Source: Clostridia bacterium
GTDB lineage: Bacteria > Bacillota > Clostridia > DUPQ01
NCBI GenBank assembly: GCA_030592085.1
Contig: JAUUZV010000073.1
Location: 1-10,215, forward strand
Direction of reading: 5' to 3'
Length of the DNA: 10,215 bases
Shown: positions 7,228-10,215 of the stretch, one piece after another
Layout: each line of letters opens with the position of its first letter
Position numbering within the stretch: position 1 is the stretch's first letter
The notes under the pieces: model-generated
What the model was told of the DNA's origin: nothing
What the model saw: only the letters and a program-made list of their open reading frames with translations
Databases searched by the model: none
Made by a program: the position numbers and the translations under genes

Positions 7228-8064
7228 ATGAGAAAATTATTATTTACAATATTTCCAAAAACAATAATGCAGATTCTGTTTTTCAGAGCATTTGGTAAGT
7301 TTTTTAATTTAAAAAACCCAAAGACTTTTTATGAAAAATTGTTATGGTTAAATTATAATAAACAATCAGCTCTAAAAACACAATGTGCTGATAAATATAC
7401 TGTTAGAGAATATATTATTGAAAAAGGATATAAAGAATATTTAATTGAATTATATTCAGTTACTAGCAATGTTAAAACTATTCCATATAATAGTTTTCCT
7501 TCTCAATTCATTCTTAAATGTAATCATGGGGCAAATTATAATATTACCTGTTTTGATAAATCGACATTTGATACTTATAAAACTAACAAAATTTTAGCAA
7601 AGTGGCTAAAGACTGATTTTTCTAAACAATATGGAGAATTACACTATCGTTTTATTTCAAGAAAAATTATTTGTGAAAAATATCTAGGAGTCGATTTATT
7701 AGATTATAAGGTATATTGCTTTAATGGGAATCCTGTATATATAATGGTTTGTACAAACAGACAGTATGGACCACCTAATTTTTATTTCTATACTAAAGAC
7801 TGGGAATATAAACATTTTCTAAAAGAAGATTTACCTAATCCGCATTTAAAAAAACCAATTCTTTTAAAAGACTTACTAAAATTTTGTACCGATATATCAA
7901 AACCATTTTCTTTTGTTAGAGTTGATTGTTATTTAATAAATAATAAAATAATATTTGGTGAAATGACTTTTACTCCATCAGCATTTTTGGATAGACAGAC
8001 TAAAAAAGAGGTTAACTTACATTTGGGGCAATTACTTGATTTAAAAAACATTTTTATATGTTAA
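7228..8064 (+). CDS. TupA-like ATP-grasp protein (surface polymer biosynthesis)
   Basis: Protein of 278 residues with the TupA-like ATP-grasp pattern. NPKTFYEKLLWL is at 30-41, ADKYTVREYI at 54-63, FILKCNHG at 94-101 (nucleotide-binding strand and loop), IICEKYL at 147-153, DYKVYCFNG at 159-167, FVRVDCY at 229-235 and GEMTFTP at 244-250. The last two hold the acidic metal-binding residues Asp232 and Glu245. The family is named after Bacillus teichuronopeptide biosynthesis and is common in capsule or cell-wall polymer loci; ligation of an amino acid or similar group is presumed, not proven. This copy is more diverged than the three on the - strand and lacks their AREW segment and GSWLN ending. 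It overlaps the next gene tail-to-tail by 11 bases. Its start lies against a terminator-like hairpin. Confidence 0.85.
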   Translation: MRKLLFTIFPKTIMQILFFRAFGKFFNLKNPKTFYEKLLWLNYNKQSALKTQCADKYTVREYIIEKGYKEYLIELYSVTSNVKTIPYNSFPSQFILKCNHGANYNITCFDKSTFDTYKTNKILAKWLKTDFSKQYGELHYRFISRKIICEKYLGVDLLDYKVYCFNGNPVYIMVCTNRQYGPPNFYFYTKDWEYKHFLKEDLPNPHLKKPILLKDLLKFCTDISKPFSFVRVDCYLINNKIIFGEMTFTPSAFLDRQTKKEVNLHLGQLLDLKNIFIC

Positions 8065-8908
8065 GCCAGTCTCCCATTATCTTATTATATTTATCTGGTA
8101 CACACGAAGCTAATCCAGCATTAGGAAAGAAAGAGAGTTCACCAATATATAGTTTCCCATAGGATATATAAAAATCTACTCTGATAAAAGGTAGTTCCTT
8201 TGATAGATTATTTCCAATAGTAATCATTTCTTGTAAAAATTTAGGTTTTTCAACGTTGTCAGTTTCATAGTTTTTATAGCGAAAAGGCATCTTCTTAAAA
8301 GAGGGAGTATAGGGTGTAACAGCTATTTTTCCATCACTTGTACGACCACTAATAACGTGAATTATTTTACATTGCCCATGAAAAAAACTAAATTTATAAT
8401 CTGTTAAATTACCATTTTCTTTATCGCTTATATATTCTTCACAAATGATTAAACGTTTAATATTTTTATAAACCCATTCTCTGGCATGATAATAATGATT
8501 CATAAACATCCATTTATCTAATTGTTTGATTGTATCATTAATATTTAGAGTTTTTTTATCTTTTACAATTATATTAAAACCACAGCCATGATTACACTTT
8601 AATACAAATTGATTTGGCAACTTTGAAAAGTTTATATCACTAGCTTGTTTATATACACCTAGTAATGGAACAACATACTGGCCTAACCCTTTTTTTGTTA
8701 AATAGTCTTTAATCAAATATTTATCTGACATGGTAATCATTAATGGATTTCTATAATTAAGAATAAATGAAATCATTTTTTCATCAAAACTCACAGCTTT
8801 TTTAATATTTGGGAATTTTTTATAATAAAATAAAAACCGCAAAGATAAATAAATTTTTGAAGGAATAAATGCAAAATATTTTTTAGGAATTTTTCTTAGT
8901 AATCTCAT
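8054..8908 (-). CDS. TupA-like ATP-grasp protein, tandem copy 1
   Basis: Complete protein of 284 residues, third gene of a - strand overlapping series. Motifs in order: FDEKMISFIL (41-50), SDKYLIKDYL (61-70), FVLKCNHGCG (101-110), AREWVYK (142-148), IICEEY (154-159), DYKFSFFHG (170-178), FIRVDFY (241-247) and GELSFFP (256-262), ending GDWLNI. Asp245 and Glu257 match the acidic ATP-grasp metal ligands. The N-terminus is basic and aromatic, as usual in the family. The ATG lies inside the last codons of the upstream gene (26-base overlap). The nearest RBS-like sequence, AGGAAG (complement of 8923-8928), is 14 bases away, so coupling to upstream translation is likely. Compared with the next copy, the central loop reads YTPSFKKMPF instead of the usual D..WN pattern, suggesting a shifted acceptor specificity. 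Confidence 0.87.
   Translation of the reverse strand: MRLLRKIPKKYFAFIPSKIYLSLRFLFYYKKFPNIKKAVSFDEKMISFILNYRNPLMITMSDKYLIKDYLTKKGLGQYVVPLLGVYKQASDINFSKLPNQFVLKCNHGCGFNIIVKDKKTLNINDTIKQLDKWMFMNHYYHAREWVYKNIKRLIICEEYISDKENGNLTDYKFSFFHGQCKIIHVISGRTSDGKIAVTPYTPSFKKMPFRYKNYETDNVEKPKFLQEMITIGNNLSKELPFIRVDFYISYGKLYIGELSFFPNAGLASCVPDKYNKIMGDWLNI
8465..8640 (-). repeat. Diverged tandem repeat unit within ATP-grasp copy 1
   Basis: The stretch at 8560-8640 matches 9416-9496 at a constant offset of 856 bases, with 13 differences in 81 by hand count, and encodes the LPNQFVLK(C/A)NHG region. TTTATAAACCCATTCTCT at 8465 recurs at 9321 (offset 856) and 10186 (offset 865). This shows gene duplication in tandem, not a mobile element. 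Confidence 0.8.
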
Positions 8909-9767
8909 CTATATTTAACCAGCTTCCTAACATTTCATTGTATTCATCAGGTTCACAAGGGGACAAACCTGCATCTGGGAAAAAGGATAATTCACCAATA
9001 AGTAATTTATTATCTACAATATAAAAGTCGACTCTCATAAAAGGGATTATTGATGATAAATCTTCAGCTACTTTAATCATTTGATCATAACAAATAGGTT
9101 TATCAAAGTTTCTATTACTTCGCTCATATTTCTTTTTTAAATTAAGTAAATTCCAGTGTTTATCATATACATCAACTTTTAAACCACATGATAAATTTCT
9201 AGAAGAGCAAACAAATGTGGCTTTTGCCTGTCCATGAAAACAGAAAATTTTATAATCAATTAATTCACCATTATCACTATTTTCTAAGTATTTTTCACAA
9301 ATAATTTTCCTATCAATATCTTTATAAACCCATTCTCTAGCTTCGTAATAAAAATTACTATTAAGCCATATAGTCAGTTGCTTTTTTATTTTATTAATAT
9401 CAATTGAAATATTATCTTTAACGATTATATTATAACCACAGCCATGATTAGCTTTTAATACAAATTGATTAGGTAGTTTTTTAAAGTTTATATCATCTAC
9501 TTTATCAAAAACTCCATATAAAGGTATTAAAAGTGACTCATAACCTTTGTCAATAAGGTATTGTCTTACTAAAAACTTATCAGCCATAATTGGCATGTCG
9601 TGATGTCGATAATATATCATATACATAAGAATTTTTTCATCAAATGTAGGAGCATTTTTTAAATCAGGCCATTTTTTGTAATATAAATAGTACCTAAGTA
9701 TTAAATAAGGTTTTATAGGAAGTATAAATAATATTTTCTTTATAATACTACGTATGAATATTTTCAA
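8883..9767 (-). CDS. TupA-like ATP-grasp protein, tandem copy 2
   Basis: Protein of 294 residues, closely related to its downstream neighbour. It shows TFDEKILMYM (41-50), ADKFLVRQYL (62-71), FVLKANHGCG (102-111), AREWVYK (143-149), IICEKYL (155-161), DYKIFCFHG (171-179), YDKHWNLL (201-208), FMRVDFY (243-249) and GELSFFP (258-264). Asp247 and Glu259 are the expected acidic ligands. Cys of the KCNHG motif is Ala here. The C-terminus extends about ten residues past GSWLNI, through the start of the following gene. The start is TTG at 9767, inside the end of the upstream gene (20-base overlap); no in-frame ATG precedes the conserved N-terminal segment. A GGAAG site (complement of 9779-9783) lies 11 bases upstream, so the start is plausible but not certain. 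Confidence 0.85.
   Translation of the reverse strand: MKIFIRSIIKKILFILPIKPYLILRYYLYYKKWPDLKNAPTFDEKILMYMIYYRHHDMPIMADKFLVRQYLIDKGYESLLIPLYGVFDKVDDINFKKLPNQFVLKANHGCGYNIIVKDNISIDINKIKKQLTIWLNSNFYYEAREWVYKDIDRKIICEKYLENSDNGELIDYKIFCFHGQAKATFVCSSRNLSCGLKVDVYDKHWNLLNLKKKYERSNRNFDKPICYDQMIKVAEDLSSIIPFMRVDFYIVDNKLLIGELSFFPDAGLSPCEPDEYNEMLGSWLNIDEITKKNS
9321..9496 (-). repeat. Diverged tandem repeat unit within ATP-grasp copy 2
   Basis: Counterpart of the segment at 8465-8640, 856 bases further along. It covers the same AREWVYK and KxNHG coding blocks. A third copy of the first block begins at 10186 and continues off the window. Confidence 0.8.
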
Positions 9768-10215
9768 AATTTAACCAACTTCCATATTCATCATTCTTAG
9801 CACTAGGCGCTCTCATAACCAGACCAGCTCCAGGGAAGAAAGTTAATTCTCCTAAAATTAATTGATTATTTACTACATATAAATCAACTCGTAAAAAAGG
9901 AAAATCACTTGAAATATCTTCAGCCATAGCTATCATTTCATTAAAACAACTTGGTTTAGGAATTCCTTTATTACCAATATATTTTTTATGTACAGGTGTA
10001 GTAATGGTTAATAGATTCCAATCTCTATCATATGGTTCTAGTTTCATCCCCTTTTCTGAATGACGATTGTACATAACGTATATTTTTTTTACAATACCTT
10101 GACTGCATGTTATTTTATAATCAATTAATTCTTCATAATCTTCATTTTCCAAATATTTTTCACAAATGATTTTTCTATCAATCTCTTTATAAACCCATTC
10201 TCTAGCATAGTAGAA
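9748..10215 (-). CDS. TupA-like ATP-grasp protein, tandem copy 3 (5' end outside the window)
   Basis: C-terminal 155 residues of a third tandem paralogue; the frame stays open to the window edge, where it reads FYYAREWVYKEIDRK, matching the AREWVYK segment of the two downstream genes. A TTG at 10152 could be taken as a start but lies within the conserved IICEKYL-DYK region and is an internal Leu codon. Further motifs are DYKITCSQG, YDRDWNLL, FLRVDLY and GELTFFPGAGL, then GSWLNFENIHT before the TAG at 9748-9750. The end of the acceptor-side segment (VMRAPSAKND) differs from the SPCEPDEYN type of the neighbours. It is the most upstream visible gene of the - strand operon, whose promoter must lie beyond the window. 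Confidence 0.87.
   Translation of the reverse strand, partial: FYYAREWVYKEIDRKIICEKYLENEDYEELIDYKITCSQGIVKKIYVMYNRHSEKGMKLEPYDRDWNLLTITTPVHKKYIGNKGIPKPSCFNEMIAMAEDISSDFPFLRVDLYVVNNQLILGELTFFPGAGLVMRAPSAKNDEYGSWLNFENIHT

Noticed and set aside
10150..10152. TTG as the start of the last - strand gene
   Set aside because: It falls within the conserved IICEKYL-DYK region, and the frame continues through AREWVYK to the window edge; the gene is simply cut.
8054..10215. Reading the repeated blocks at about 0.86 kb spacing as a mobile element or CRISPR-like array
   Set aside because: The repeats are coding segments of paralogous genes, diverge as proteins do, and have no terminal repeats or spacers.

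Overview
This is an AT-rich window (GC about 30% by eye). It has Gram-positive features: strong AGGAG-type ribosome binding sites, very short intergenic gaps, a lipoprotein signal with a Pro/Thr/Ser-rich wall-spanning linker, and TupA-like ATP-grasp genes of the kind found in surface-polymer loci. A low-GC Firmicute, most likely a clostridial or Lachnospiraceae-type anaerobe, fits best. This is an inference from style and gene families. No rRNA, tRNA, IS element or CRISPR array is visible.

Left part (1-3849, + strand). The window opens with the 3' end of a gene that may be a sialidase/BNR-type propeller protein (weak call). A terminator-like hairpin follows, whose loop can also pair with the next gene's ribosome binding site. 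Next come a Gfo/Idh/MocA-family NAD(P)-dependent sugar oxidoreductase and a large lipoprotein. The lipoprotein fuses a class A beta-lactamase-like serine hydrolase domain (SxxK, SDN and KIG motifs present, omega-loop glutamate apparently absent) to a PQQ-type beta-propeller. An extended -10 promoter motif lies so close to its ATG that the mRNA may be leaderless.

Centre (3884-7194, + strand). Four tightly packed sugar genes form an operon: a ROK-family sugar kinase lacking the usual zinc cysteines, a GmhA-like SIS-domain phosphosugar isomerase, KDPG/KHG aldolase (eda) and 2-keto-3-deoxygluconate kinase (kdgK). KdgK and Eda together convert KDG to pyruvate plus glyceraldehyde 3-phosphate. The kinase/isomerase pair and the upstream oxidoreductase suggest a second sugar enters nearby. 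No dehydratase, uronate isomerase, transporter or regulator lies in the window, so the starting substrate is unknown.

Right part (7228-10215). There are four TupA-like ATP-grasp genes: one on the + strand directly after a terminator-like hairpin, then three on the - strand in head-to-tail overlapping order, the last cut by the window edge. The three - strand genes are tandem paralogues with a period of about 0.86 kb, detectable at DNA level. The + gene meets the first of them tail-to-tail with an 11-bp overlap. TupA-like proteins are associated with teichuronopeptide/capsule-type polymers, so this is probably the edge of a surface-polysaccharide modification locus. This expanded ATP-grasp array and the propeller-fused serine hydrolase are the most unusual content here.
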